From the NCBI RefSeq assembly GCF_901933205.1, contig NC_044601.1, positions 46,757,376-46,821,375 of the forward strand: a stretch of 64,000 bases of DNA, given 5' to 3'. Both the position numbers and the translations under genes were made by a program. The DNA is from Camarhynchus parvulus. Lineage: Eukaryota > Chordata > Aves > Passeriformes > Thraupidae. The notes under the pieces are model-generated. The model ran no database searches and was not told the DNA's origin. It saw nothing but the letters and a program-made list of their open reading frames with translations. The first letter of the stretch is position 1, and each line of letters opens with the position of its first letter. Positions 1 through 52,700 of the stretch are shown here, piece by piece.

Positions 1-3000
1 TCATAGAAGTTCGATTTTAAGCATTTGATCCTTACTTTGAAGTTTTTATGAAGGTTTCTGCTTATCTCTGGAACTGGTGACCATCTTGTTTCTGCTAAGA
101 TATGAAGTCTTGTCATATGGCTCACACTGAAGAACATGTAGAGTTTGCAGACAGAGGCATCTCTATGGCAGGTCCCCTTAGGAGCCCAGTCAGGCTGGTA
201 TTCAGACCACAGGAGAGACGCAGGGACTGCAGTGGGCTGGTGGATCTGATATGAGATATATTATGCCTAGCCATGCTTGGTTTCAAATGCTTCACTGCTA
301 AATTAGTGCTCTCCCACCAGGTGAAGGCAAGACTGGCAGGGAAGAAGGAGGTGGGAAAGAAAGTTAGGGTCTAATGCTCCCTTTCAGACACAGGTCGCTG
401 CAGAAAAGGAGCTCAAAGGTCACGGGTGAGAGTACGCAACAGGAGCTGAATTTCATCACCCAGAGGTGAAGGTCGTCATGGAAGGAAGGGCTCTTCTTCC
501 TCTTGACTTGTTCTGCTCCCTTGTAGATGTCAAATTCTCTTGTGTGCAGTGACATAGCTTTAACTGGGGGTATTGGTATGGCCTCAGCTCAATTCTGCTT
601 GCTTTTGAGAGGCAAAAGAACCAGATGCAGGTTTGTGAACGCTACGCTTGACCTACATGCAGACCCTGCCAAACCTACAGGTCTCATGGATTTGGGGTCC
701 CTGTGTTCCTTGTTGATGTAGTATTTTTATGCTGCATGCCTCAGTGTGTGTTGTCACAAATGTTGTTAGCAGGCCGCCACTTCCAAATCATGTGTGTATT
801 TTTTAGCTATGCATCTCAAGGGTCAGACTTCTCTTAGGAGTGCTTGCAGAGACTTCAGTGGCTGAACCAGCAGTGATAAAACTTTATTTCTTCTAAGTAG
901 TATGTGTGTTTGATCATTTTTTTCAGAAAATAAAATAGCATGACCTTGCATTAACTTCAGAGTTGAGCTATCCAACTATCTAATGCTCCTTTGGACTCCG
1001 TGGAAAAGTGGCAGTCTGCTGGCAAGAGGGGAGCAGCTCGTGGAGCAGAGTGAGTTGGCAGCCCTCTAGTGGGGCTGAGGAAAATGAGGGGGACCAGCAG
1101 CTCAGCAAGCAGATGTAAAAGTCAACAGGAAACCACAGCAAGAAGAATCTGTTGGGAAAAAGAAGTAGAAACAACAACTACAAAAGAATTTGACAACAAG
1201 GTGGCAGAGAGCCGTCTTTCCTGAAAGAGAGTTGCTGTAGTTACTGGGACTGTAGCTGTTCTGGTGGGTGGAGAGGATAAAGAGTCAGTCAAATGTGTGA
1301 GGCAGGGAAAGATGGTGTCTGAAAAAGCTGGGGAGGTCAGACCACAAAACCATCTAGCTCAGGACCAAGTTCCAGCAGCATGGGTATGTACTGTAAGAGT
1401 GATTCATCCTACTTAGTCTCTCAGCCTTTGCCAAATTATCATTTAGGGGTTTTTTGACTCAGAGGTGAAAAGAGCTCTCCAGTTTTCTCCCATAAATCTG
1501 CCCCTTCTTTACAAACACAAACTGCTAAACAGGTCAAGTGATACTCTCTGTAACTGTAGAAGCTGACAAAGAAAGATGGAGAGACTCCAAACAGAGAAAG
1601 AGTGGCTGAGTGTTAAACTATACAAAAATGCCTGTGGAGTTGGATGGACCAGAAGTGAAAAAAACAAGAAGAGGAGAAAGATTGTGATATTGTTCTATTA
1701 AGGAAGACAAGACAAAGAAAAAATGGGGAAGAACAGAGAAGTGTAGCTTTGCTGAACAGCAGAAGGGGAGCTGGGCACCCTTGTCTGGTGTGCTGTAGCA
1801 GGCAGAAGTGCAGGACACCAGCTCCAAAGGTGTTGGACAACAGCTCTTGGCCCTGTGTCTCATAAGGGAATTCATGCAAGACTAAGGCCAGGGCTGAAGT
1901 CATCCATGGTTATGGACTGCAGTTTAGCCAGGAAAAAAAAAAAAGCCAAGGGACTTGAGATTGAAAATAGTGGTACAATCAAATATGAAAATGGTAATAG
2001 CCAAGGAATAGGTTGACCCACAGTCTTCACCAGCAGTGTGGATAGAAGAAACTGAGCTAGAGGGAAGTGCAAAACAGCCCTGGCAAAGATGTGGCCAGGG
2101 GAGCACAAGGCTGAGGTGAAAGCTGGGTCAAAAAGAGATTCCTGTTACTGGCTTGCAAAACCAAAGAGACAGATGTCTGAAAACACTGCAAAGCTGAATG
2201 AAGGGGTGCACTAATGAAAGGGAAAGGGAAGAGGGTAGGAAGCCTTCAGGGCAAAAGGGTGTCCAAAGGGACCTTGGCATCGGCGTGTTGCTTCTCAACT
2301 GGCACATCCATCCTGATCCTTTCCAGGAGGCTGAATTCACCAACACCTTTGCTTCACTGCTTGGTTGGCTCTAGCTGCTATTGTTGCTCTGAAGCAGCAC
2401 AGAATTATGCAAGAAGATTTTGCTGTACTAATGAGTCTACACTAATTACAGTGGTGTGTTGGTAATTATTGATGATTCATAAACTGCATGGGCTGTAAGT
2501 CTGCAGCCATACTGGGGCCATACACTTTTGTACTGGTGACTTAGAAAGGTGAAAATTCAATGAAGTAGTAATGCGTTTTGCTTAATGGCACTGCTATGAT
2601 AGTAAGCTAATTGGTGATCACTGGTTTGTACAAAAGCATAGGAGCTAAGAAAGTGCTATTGACTTTGTCTAATTATTTGTTTCTTAGCTGATTCCTGGGG
2701 AGATTGCTTAGGAGATTACAATGATACTGAAAATAATATTGGGCAGTTAAAAATGTTAAAGCAAACTTTTTTTTCACTAGTTTTGTGCTTTTATTATTTC
2801 TAGGTGGTTATTTCTTTGCTTTCAATACAGTGTCTGTTCCTCTGCTCACTGAAACTAGGGATTTCTCACTGGCCTCTTTGGAATCAGGCTTGTCTCTGCA
2901 TGTTTTACCAGAAAAGTCTGTTATGAGCTACTACGCTAATTGATTTAGGTTGCAGATCTATTAGCAGTCCTTCCTGGCAGTCAGTCAAATAATGAGAGCT

Positions 3001-5879
3001 TTATTTAAATTGGAAATCATCAGCAATGTGCTATTCACTTAAGTGAGGAAATGAACAGAGGTATGGTCATGGTATCACTAATACCCAATGCCCATGTGGT
3101 CAGATTCTTCTAGGAGTTCAGAAGACATGGAATTAGTTCCTTCAGGCAAGTGAGAGATCTGTAGGACGTTTGTGAAGGCCAGGCACACATGTCATTATTT
3201 TTGCTGCCTCCTTTAGCTGAGTTTGACAGAGAAAAGTGAGTCAGTCACTTATACCTACAGCAGTTTGGGCATATAAATCCAAGGGTCTGATTCAGGTTGT
3301 GAAACAAGACTCAGAACTTAAAGACCAGAAAGGAGGATGTCAGACATATTTTTTGCTATATCTAATGAGAAGGTTTATTTATCCTTCCCATATTCAGGTT
3401 CATTACCAACCTTAACTTGTCCCATCTGTTTCTGTGCATTGTATAAGTAATGAAGTTGAGCATTTTAGGAACTCAAAGACAATACATAGCAATCTTTCTG
3501 GTAGAACAGCACCTATTCTGCATCCCTCCGTGGTTCTGATCCCATCAAGTCTGCACTGAGCAGGACAAGGACATGTTCAGCTACATCAGGAGTCTCCGAT
3601 TTTCTAATTTTCACCTAGCTTTCCTGCTGTTAGGAAGGGCAGGAGCACCCTGAATCTGGAAGGAAGGGAGGAAGATCCTGATTTTTTTGTCCTTCTATTC
3701 AAGTGTTTTCTATTCATTCATGAGGCTGACACAGAAAGAGCTGGGAGAAAAACTCTGAGTCAGAGTCTGAGTGGATTATTTTGTTACCGTTGTTTTAAAA
3801 TAAACAGGATAAGAAAAGTGGCTAATCTATATAAAGTAATCTCTGTAAAGGACTTGATAGACTTGCCTGCATTGATCTGTGTCTTGGGCACAGTTATTCC
3901 ATTTTTGACAATACAGAGTGACTAACTCTGGGTATCTTCTGAAGCAGTAGAAAGTGGAAGGCATTCATTTACAATGTGAGTTCCCTGATATTTCCCTGAC
4001 ATTAGTAAATGGAGAGTAAATTAAATATGTGTCCAAACATACATGGATGTGTCTGTATTCTTCTTTTGTTGAATCTCATGCTTTTGATCCACACCTTCTG
4101 AGACAATTTGAGCTATGTATTGTCAAAAAACACGCTTTTGCTCTGAGACTGACTGAAGTCTGTTGTGTAGTCTTACAGATTCGTCTAATGAGATCACTTT
4201 GAGACTTTTTTTTTAATCAAAGTGTATGATAATAAAATATTTATTTAAGACTTTACTATTGAGCATCACTGGAGTGTGAATGCGCTGTTTTTCTCTTTTG
4301 GTTGGGGGGAATAGGAACTGTGAGCTTTCAGAGAACTGTTTCTTTAACTTACTCTTAACTCATTGTTGATGATGGTTGCTAACTTCCATTTCTGTTCAGA
4401 TATGCTTACTGGCGCTAAGCTACATTCAGCTACAGCAGGAGCTCAAGTGGGAAGTGAAGCTTTTCTGTGAGAAAAGGAGAGGTTAACTACACTTATATTG
4501 GGGGCAGTTTTTGCGTTGGAAAACAGTGGCATGCTTTGTAGTTTAATCTTTTGGAGTACTGCCCGTTACCACCTTCTGACGTAGGTTGTTGGGCTGAGAA
4601 GAATCGATGCGCACTGGTGCATGAAAGTCCAACGTGTCAGTTGTAGCTATACATAATGCCATTGTCTCACGTGCAGGCCAGGCTGTTAATGCTTAACACT
4701 GCATTGTATTCTCTAAAGGAAAGAGTAGAATACCGGGAACTTCATCTGTTTTAAATGTTTATACGCATTCCTTTGAAAAATACATTTTTAAAGGATTAAG
4801 TATTGCCTGTATAAAAGGCTCAGACTAATGAGCACCACAGAGAAAAATGCCACAGAAATAAGGCTCCAGCATTCCTATGTGCCAGGGAATGGCCTTGGGA
4901 ATCTGCCTACAATTAGGGTTTTGGTCAGATTACATGTCTTGCAGGGTGATTGCTTTTACTCATCTACACCTGGGGCACCTGGGGTAACTAGTGACCACGA
5001 AAGCAAAGAGTCTGCCCTTTCGGAGATTGGTAACTTGCAGATAATTCTCCATATGCACGAACATTTTAAGGGTTTAAAGACTCTTCTCATTAAGTATGTG
5101 CACCTGTGTGAGGGCATATGTATTGTTCTGTTGCTTAACAACCTTCTGTAGCTAATGGTTGAAGTGAAACAAATCAGTAGCATACAGGAGAAGTGTACTG
5201 AAATGTATCAAGACACAAAAAGTATTAATGTAGTCCAGCTCCTAAGAAGTATAACAAACAAAGCAGCCACAGCCCACATGTACTGGCTTTCTTGCAGCAG
5301 GTTTAAATTATGGTGTGCTATCATGTCTTCTGAAAATGTCATGGCTCACATGGTAGTGATATTTTTACCTGAAAACTGAAGGCTATGGTTCTGGAAAACA
5401 ACTTTCAATCTGCAACCCAAACAAGTTCCCTTTTCTCAAAAGTCATTTCTTTCCCTATCAATCCCACTAAAACATTATTATTTAGAATATGTCACAAGAC
5501 CTTTAAAAAAAGTTCTGTATTACATGCTAATGAATAACTTTTGGCCAGAGATAAATAGCTTTCTAGTCTCCAGCAAAAAAAAAGTCCTTCTGTGTAACCT
5601 AGGTACTCTGTTGGGGAAACAGGGAAAAGAAAGTGTGTGTTTCTTGCTTCCTTATTTAAAACCTTAGCATTTTTAACTTGCAGGCAAGTAAAACAAAAAT
5701 AGGAATTTGGTAAAGATTATCATGTAAGATGCACTTCAAAGTAATGAAATTAAGGCTGCTATTCATATGCCAGTGTGCTTTTTTGCATCTTTCATAGTTC
5801 TGTTTGACCTTTAATTCTTGTATGTAAAATGCTACCTTCTTAAGAACCACGCTGAAAAAAATCTGTATTTCTTTAGCAG
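1..5879 (+). other. PDE8B: PDE8B intron 1, 3' part (no exon recognised)
   Basis: AT-rich sequence before exon 2. I see no further PDE8B exon, no clear repeat family and no CpG-rich promoter. Short ORFs here have no recognisable protein content. The upstream exon with the start codon is outside the window. Confidence 0.7.
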
Positions 5880-44774
<38,895 letters not shown>

Positions 44775-45724
44775 TACTCAGTCAAGAAAACCAGACCTCT
44801 TGCTCTACCAGTTTCACTGTGAATCACTTACAGAAACTCTTGGCTACAAAGGGGATTAATGTTGCTTTTCCAGTGAAATTAAGACTGCGTGACAAGAAGG
44901 AAATATTTTACTCATTTTTAAGCTTCTATGAATTCTACAGAAAAATGTTTTTAGAGGCTATATAAACCACAAATGACTAAGTGCTCTTCGGAAATAATAC
45001 TTTGTGGCAGAAAATGTACTTCTAAAACTAGTTTCTAATACTGAATATGCACTTGTTGAATCTTGTAGTTGATACAACTGTACTCACTAACACTTCACAC
45101 AACTGTTTTTCAGAGAGAGGGGTAATCTAGTCACCAAAAGAGTAAGAATAGCCTAACAAATAAGGACAGAAACTTCCCACTTATCTAGCATAAATTTGTT
45201 CCAATTCTGTCGATGTTCTTCAGGTCTGTGAAACATACTTCTAAAGAGAACATGCACAGCAAAACAAGTAAATTTTAATAAATTGGATACATAAAAAACC
45301 CAAACATGACACCTTTTAAAACACCTTCTTATTACAGAGACTGTCTCAGAGCACCACCTGTTCTTTCTTTTCCATATAAAATCTTGGTAGGAGTCAATGT
45401 TCTCTGAAGTTGATCATATAACACAGGAAAATAAGCATGTTCTGTCTAGTTAGTGGCATCCACATGGTTCCCTGCCATCTTGCAGATGTTATCACAAAAG
45501 TTTTCATCAAAATTTACACAAAAAAACTATTGTGGCACTTGATCACCATACTTTTTTATAAAAATGGTGTTTGTAAACATGGTCATCACTTTTATTAAAC
45601 TGATCTAAATTTTATGTCAAGTTCATTTATTGTGCTACTTCTAGGATGAACCTATCACTTTTTAAAAGAAGTTTCCAGGCTATAATTTATAAAAGCATTA
45701 TAATTTGTACTGCTTTATCCTCCT

Positions 45725-45730
45725 AATAAA
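45725..45730 (+). terminator. PDE8B: Candidate PDE8B polyadenylation signal
   Basis: AATAAA about 950 bases after the stop, followed by a GT-rich stretch (ttggttttgtgatg), which is the expected context of a downstream element. Confidence 0.5.
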
Positions 45731-46673
45731 ATGCTGATTGGTTTTGTGATGTAAGAAATATGTAAATCAGTTGGAAATCAAACATAGCTCTTCATCAGTT
45801 CCAAGCTATGAAATTTATGCTAAGGCTTCCAAAGCACAAATGTGTATTTTTGTACATCTCATTTTAATCACATGCAGAACATGAGTTTAAATTTTAGACT
45901 ATTCTCAGACTATTCAGTAAATAAATACTAGCAGAACTGCTGATTTTTAACACTGTGCACTCCAGACTGCAAGCAAGACTGTCAAAGCTGTGGCTGCAGT
46001 TAAAGAAGCAGTCCACCTACCCTGTGCTGTATCAAAATTCAAACTGGGTAAAGGAAAAGGGGAAAAAAAGCAAACAGCATAGATTGCTATGGAAGAATAG
46101 TGACAATGCTGTTTACTGCAGGTAGCTTACATATGTGCCAACCTTTTTTGTAGGTTTTGTACCAAGTTCTGAAACAAAAGGCAACATTCATAAAATGTAT
46201 GTGCAGAAGAATGTATAGAAGCTATATTTTTGTTAGACTTGTAACAGATCCTTACTTTTGTCATAGCCAAGGCACGTTGCTGTGTATTAAAATGCTGCAT
46301 TGTGTATATTTGAAGAATGGTGTTTCTGGTGAAGCATGGTTATTCATTCTTTCCTATTATCTATGGAAACATTCTTCAGTGGATTTTTATTCAGAGACAT
46401 TGAACCTCTTTTTTAATACTGTATACTGTTTGCTTTTACAATTTCTTTATTTAGAACTAGTGCTCTTAGTGGTTGTACCTTAACTATTCTGAACTGAACA
46501 TTCACTGCAGCTTGCATTAGAAGGAAGAATTTCCCCAGATTTAAGCTTTGTTAATTTAATTTGTTAAATATAGCAACATTGTAAGTCCATGTCCATGTAA
46601 AACATTTAATTCATAGTTTTTGTCACACTTCTGTCACACAGAACAAAATGTCAACAGTGGAAGGCATCAAAAA

Positions 46674-46679
46674 AATAAA
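46674..46679 (+). terminator. PDE8B: Candidate distal PDE8B polyadenylation signal
   Basis: AATAAA about 1.9 kb after the stop, with ttctacttgtg following. It could be the distal end of the mRNA; RNA data would decide between the two sites. Confidence 0.45.
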
Positions 46680-46695
46680 GTTCTACTTGTGAACC

Positions 46696-48870
46696 AGAAC
46701 TGAGGCCAAGGCATTAATACAGAATCAATATATTTGTTGCAGGATCTTGTGTTTCTTCCCACAGTCAGATTAAAGAAAAAAATTTTTAAAAAAATAAAAG
46801 AAAAAAATTGTGTGGATATAGGTCCTCTTGAATAGCAACACAAATAAGCACAGATTAATCATAATCTGCCAGTTGTGTCAGATCTCCTAGACTAGTCCAG
46901 TTTACTAACAGCTGCTTGTTTCATGCTGTTGTCAGTGCACAAATGTAAAAACAGCCACCTCAGAGTTGTAAAAGTATTAAGAGTAGGTCTGACAAAGACA
47001 TTTACTTCCATGATGTGAACATATGGAATTCAGTGTTACTGCAAGGTGGAAAAATATTTAGGATATCAGTTGGATGTAAAAAGTCTCATTAGGTTAGCAT
47101 AATTCTGCTCACTGTATCTCCCAACTAGTGACAAACTCTCATTTATTTTCTCGTTACACTCAAAATTCATTTGTAAAACAAAGAACTCAGTACTTTTAAG
47201 TCAACCATCTTTAAAAGAAGAGACCCTTGGGAGATCTACTGCCAATGGAGTGTATCTGAGAACAATGGCACTTTCGATAAATATAAATATTTATACCTGA
47301 ATGTAGCACTATTTAAAGCTGAATCGCATCCCTGTAAAATGCACAGCAAATTTTGTGACTGGAACTGTACAGTTAAAAAGGTCTGTTTCTCTACCAGGTA
47401 TTCACTTAACAGCAGTCAAATAAAAAGGAAATAGCTGTTCTCATGCTGTAAGAAGACATAATAAAAATATGACCTCCCTTCTCTCTAGTTATAACTGATG
47501 GTAACAGGAGGCTCTCCAAAAAACCTCTGTTTCATAAGCTTTCACTGTAAAGGTGTCATAACAGTGTGTACACACAAGCACTATATACAACCAAATAGTT
47601 ATTTTGCAATTAAAACAAATAAAAATATCCAAAGAGACATTTTATCTCCCCAGCTTCTCCTGGGTTAGCCAAAAATGCATCATCTGCTGAAGAACAGAAG
47701 CTGAAGCAATGTAAACTTAACATGCTTTCCTCTCTCAAGTTTAATACCATATACCCAAAGGAATGTTATCCTCAGCTGTAATCCAAATGCCTTTCCTACA
47801 TCAGTCAACAGAACAGCCAGCCTTAGCAAAGAACATGCAGCTCAAACTTTAACACAATTCAGGATTTAACCTCCCTGAATTGAAAGGAGATGGTAATTTA
47901 ACAATTCTTCCATCTGTTTTGTGGTTTTGAAATATGTAATTTTGAGGTCTATACTCAAGTAAGATTAGCTGTACAACGTGACTAAGGTAGGGAAAAATTA
48001 CAACTCAAAATCTTGCTGCCCCTGTGCTGTGCATTCCAGAGAAGATTACAGTCTCATAATAAGACTCAAGAGGCAAAGGCAGGCTTCTGAGTGGTAGGAG
48101 AAAGGAAAGTGCCCACTGCTGCTGAGGGAAGCAAGTCTAAAAGGCTCTTTGGTTTCTCCTAGGAAGCTAGGAGGTTTCTCCTTTTGCTCTTGCGAGAATC
48201 TGCTTAGCCCTCTGTCTTAATCACACTTACTGCAACCACTGTATCTGAAGTCTGGAATTACAGCCATATAGTTTCCTGTACTGAAAACAATTCTCACTGA
48301 TTCAAAGGGAAGAGAGCACAAGACTTATTCCCACAAAATTTAAGTGCTGTATCTCCTGAGTAGACCTGAGGATAGCAGCACCCTCTTCTACACAGTTTTA
48401 TGACCACTAAGTTCCCAAACTTTCCCTTTTCCCTAGCTCTTCTCTGTTCAAATGGTAATGTACTACTCATTATCTTGTCCTCCCTCATGCTGTCTTTGTA
48501 TCAGTTCTGGGTTTGTTTCATTTTTCTGTTTGTTTTTTGTTGTTGTTGTTGGCGGGGAGATGGGGAGAGGGGATTATTTATTTGTTTGTGTGTTGATTAG
48601 TTTTTTCCTTTTGTGTTTTTGTTGCTGTGGTTTGAGCTTTGTTTTAGTTTGCATTTCTTTCTCTACTCCTGTTTAGCTGCTGTTACCACACTCGGTATCT
48701 GTGCACTTAGCTACTTTATTTTTTAACCCTGAAATACTATTTACCTTACAAACTTGGCGCAGGTTTCTCTGCAGTCAGACTTCAGTTGAGAATTTAGTAT
48801 TCATATGGCAAAACACAGTTTCACTACCATTGAAATATCAACTCCTACTGCTTAAGAAAGGATTCTGAAA
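46696..48870. other. Intergenic spacer between the convergent genes
   Basis: About 2.2 kb of AT-rich sequence in which I recognise no exon, transposon or RNA gene. A (TTG)n-rich patch followed by a G-rich patch lies near 48530-48580. Confidence 0.55.
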
Positions 48871-49641
48871 ATTCATGGTAAGGCAAATGCTTTTTATTAG
48901 ATACAATTTAATTTGATGAATGCACTATGGAAAGACTAAGCTAAACTAATCACACTGCATGCTAAACTTGGTAATGGTGTAATGGTAATGCTGTATAAAG
49001 TCCAGTAATGTAGGCTAATCCAAGGAAAACTGCAGCTACTACTAGTAAACAGTTTCTGTGTACCTCAGTTTGCCAAAAATTAGAACCTGACAAACTGGCA
49101 TTACCTATCTTTTTTTTTCTTTTTCTTACCATTGGTGCTGGATATTAACTTAAAGTGCAAAATTTCTATTTGAGAATGCTTTCTTTCAGGGCTTTCTGCA
49201 TACACACAAATCTTAGCCATCAGTGAGGAAAGTTCAGCTTCTAGAAATAAATTAGAGCAGGAAGCTGCAGATTTCTTCCCATGCCTTCTTCCTGCACATA
49301 GCACTGTGGATGCCTTCAACTGCTTTAATTATGATCCATCTACTGTATTTCACAATTCTTAATCTTGACATTCACCCATGATAACTTTAAACATTTGGAA
49401 TAATATTAGAAACTATTTAATGAGTCATCATTACCTTCAGTCTTTCAAGAGAACACCATTTCTGCTGACAGAGCGTAACAAAATGCAAAATCCCCCTTTG
49501 AGAAGAGTAGCAACTAAGAGAAGTTCCAATATAACACATGACATTACGTGTAAGCCCTACTAGAAGTCAGACTCCCAGATTCTTTACACTCATATTTAAA
49601 ACGCATACAGTTTACATATATACAGCCTGTATTCAAACAAT
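48871..49641 (-). other. WDR41: WDR41 3' UTR (extent inferred)
   Basis: Sequence following the WDR41 stop on the - strand up to the first AATAAA. It contains an A-rich tract and no coding signal. The length depends on which polyadenylation signal is used. Confidence 0.5.
48893..48898 (-). terminator. WDR41: Candidate WDR41 polyadenylation signal
   Basis: The - strand reads AATAAA about 750 bases past the WDR41 stop. Further - strand AATAAA copies at 48715-48720 and 48577-48582 are alternatives. Confidence 0.45.
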
Positions 49642-49794
49642 TTAAAGTTTGAGCTGCAAATCACCATTTTGTGCCAATTTTTTAAATAGTGTTAAACTGC
49701 GGAGGCTAGATTCTCGTTCACCATCCTTCCACAAAATAATGAGGTGGTCAGCAGAGCATGTAGCCAATCCCAGTTCACCAAAGTACAGGAACAT
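49642..49794 (-). CDS. WDR41: WDR41 last coding exon, probably 13
   Basis: Fifty codons and [43 protein letters not shown] and [10 protein letters not shown]. The human end reads NGDLYLAV. The final WD blade closes the propeller. Acceptor is gcttgttgcag-like (ttgcag). Confidence 0.95.
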   Translation of the reverse strand: MFLYFGELGLATCSADHLIILWKDGERESSLRSLTLFKKLAQNGDLQLKL

Positions 49795-52700
49795 CTGCAA
49801 TGAAACAACTATTATTACCATGATGCTTGCATGAGATGGTCAACTTGCTTAATTAGTGTATAGCTGGACTAAACAAACATATGTATCTGAAATGGCTCTG
49901 CTTATAAACAGAAATACAAAATTACATACTGTATGTTAGAGATGCCATAAAATTGCTACACAGAAACAAACTCTTTAGTCACTTCATACTGAAAGATCTC
50001 AGTCTAAAAAAAAGCAGTGAAGCCTTACAGATAGGTAAGTTAAAGGATGGAATTCTGAAGAAATTTGTTTCAAGTCAGCAGTAGAAGAGTGAATGACTTG
50101 CACGAACTCTGATCTGGTTTCTTGGGAACAGAAGTGTTCTGTTCACTGGGTACACTGTCCCCCCTCCCCCCTACAACACAGCAGAGTTAGCAGTAGGCCT
50201 GGAAAGATCAGAGGACAAACAGCTCTGACAGACACATGCCTAGTCACACAGAGGAAGTCAAACAAGCAAGAAACAATACTGGAGGGAACTACAGCACCAG
50301 AGGATGGATTTTGCAAGACCAATGGAACTGACAAATAATGAGTTAACCCCTGACTTCTAAGATCATCACAAGACCACCTAAAATTAACCCCTAACTGCAG
50401 TCCAACATGACAGCCAATAAAACCAGTGATGTCACTATGGCATACTCACAATGCCCTAATTCTTCATTTTGTTAAAGGGATCTGTCTAGGGGAAGCATTC
50501 AGGCCAAAGCCTACCTGCCCTGGGAATGGTCACTTAATAGCTACAGGGTTCCAGTAGACATAGTCTGCCAAGTCCTCATCTTGGCCATCACATTTCACCA
50601 CTACACGACATTTTCTTCCTCAACAGCTCCAATCTTCCCAGAGTTTAAAAAATCCCCAAATTTTCCATATGTAGAACATTGCAGGAAATCATCCCCCATC
50701 ATCTCCATTACTCCTTTGCTCTGCATCTCAGCCAAAACCCAATGTATGCCTCTCACCTTCTTTGTTTCTCTCGCTGAATTACACACTATGTCCTCTTGCT
50801 TAAAGAGCAACCTTCCAAGTGGTTAAGACCCCCCCTCCAACAGTTTTTCAAAAGAAAGATAGCAGAAAGGGAAAGAGAGCCTTGAAGAAATCCGTTTAGC
50901 ACAAAGGTCCACCTTAGCTACTAAAGAAAAGCTTTCAGGTTTTAGCAGCAGCAGTCTGAAATCCAGTCTGCCTCATGAATGCCTGTGAGCAAAGCTACTC
51001 AGAACCACGCTATCCCTTCTGGCTGCTCTTCTCCCTGCTCCTGCCCAGAACATATGTAAAAGTCCACTGTAACGAAGTGCTTTGTTACTTCAATACCTTG
51101 TGACAGAAAAGTGTGGAGGGAAAATGCCATTTAAAATGAACACACGCTATTTTAGGCAGACAGAAGCATGGAACAATACCAGTAGCACTGCTTAAGTTAA
51201 AAGACCTCCTTAATGCTCACAACATAGAGGGCTAAGAAATAACTCTGTGTGTTTTGGTTTCAGTTTTTTTTGTAGGAGCCCTTCTTTAGATTGTGAACTT
51301 CAGATGAAATCTGGGTCATGAACACATTTCCAGCTGTATTGTCTGCAGTCTCTAAATTAAGCCAAATACTCTGTCAGATTATCTCTAGCATTTATGTGCA
51401 AACACAGTCCTCAGGCATCCACTGAGGATTGTCATTAGAATATTAAGTCAGTGTGTATACTGAGTGTTTTCACACTTGCACTGAAGACACCACAAAATGT
51501 GCTCCTAGCCTCCAGAGCAAGACAGTCAAAAGTTACAGCCCAAAAAACACTGTCAAATTTATGTTACTTACTAACATTCACTTTTTCTCATTCTTACTAA
51601 AGCTGACCTACCTGCACAGCTGATGAATGACCAATCAAATCACCAACCAGCTCCAAGAAATACACAGGTGTATTCTCCTGCACCTTCTTAGCAGCTTGGT
51701 TTGCCTGCTTGTTTGTCCTTCCAAATCCCCACATGTTGAAAAACCCTGAGAGGGGAAAAAAATTTCTTATTTTGACAAAAATCACAAATACAATTTATTT
51801 CTTCTAGCTAAAGAGAGAACTACAAAAGCCACATAAAATCTAAAAGCAGGACACTCTGTATGGCAAAGACAGAAGCACTGTACGTGCAGCTCTTTAGCAT
51901 CTGGATTATTCATCTTGAGGGAAGAAGGAAACATAACTACTTGTCCCACTTAATGTAATTTAGAAAACATGCTGAATTACACACCTGGATGAGACAATAT
52001 AGAGATTTAGGAACAAATACAAAGACTTCCTAAAAGAATGAACTGAACAGCAAAGGCAGATGCAGGACAAGTTATGCAGGTGTTTATCTTTGCTCTGCCC
52101 ACCTAAATTGTTACTTGTGCAAAGAGCACAAAAATGAGGCACCAATCTCTCCTCTGTATGCTCTGCACTACAGCATCTAAGTGCTGGCTCATTGCCTCCT
52201 TCCTTCAGCAAAAACTACCAGCAAATGTGGAGTGTAAAGATAGTACTTCACATGTTCCATTTAGATTGCACAAAAGTACACAGCCACAGCCCCCAGAACT
52301 GGGTAATAGTATTGACACAAGTAAGGAGGTTGGGTTCTGTTGACAATGCAGTTCAGACTTTATTCCCAATCCTTCCCTCAGCCCTATCAGCACATAAAAC
52401 TAGAATTGTGCTAAATCATGACCCTGGTTCGAGGCAGGTAACTGGTGAGATGAACAGCTTCTCAGGGGATCCCTAAAATAAAAAGAGTGTAAATCAACGG
52501 CAATATCTCCCTAAGGTTTTTTCCAAACATCTCAATTCATAGAAGTTATAAATTTATAATACAAAACCAAACACCACTTCTCACTATGTAGATCAGCCTG
52601 TCACCAGCAATGCTGAAGACGGAATATTCCATTTCTAAATCAAGCTAGGCAGCAAAAATACATTTTCAAAAGTTACCAACAAGAGATGAATAGCTAGGTA

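Larger units (their letters stand above)
44775..46695 (+). other. PDE8B: PDE8B 3' UTR (extent inferred)
   Basis: AT-rich sequence directly after the stop, with AATAAA signals listed separately. The end is chosen about 15-20 bases after the signal at 46674, but an earlier end near 45745 is equally possible. Confidence 0.55.
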
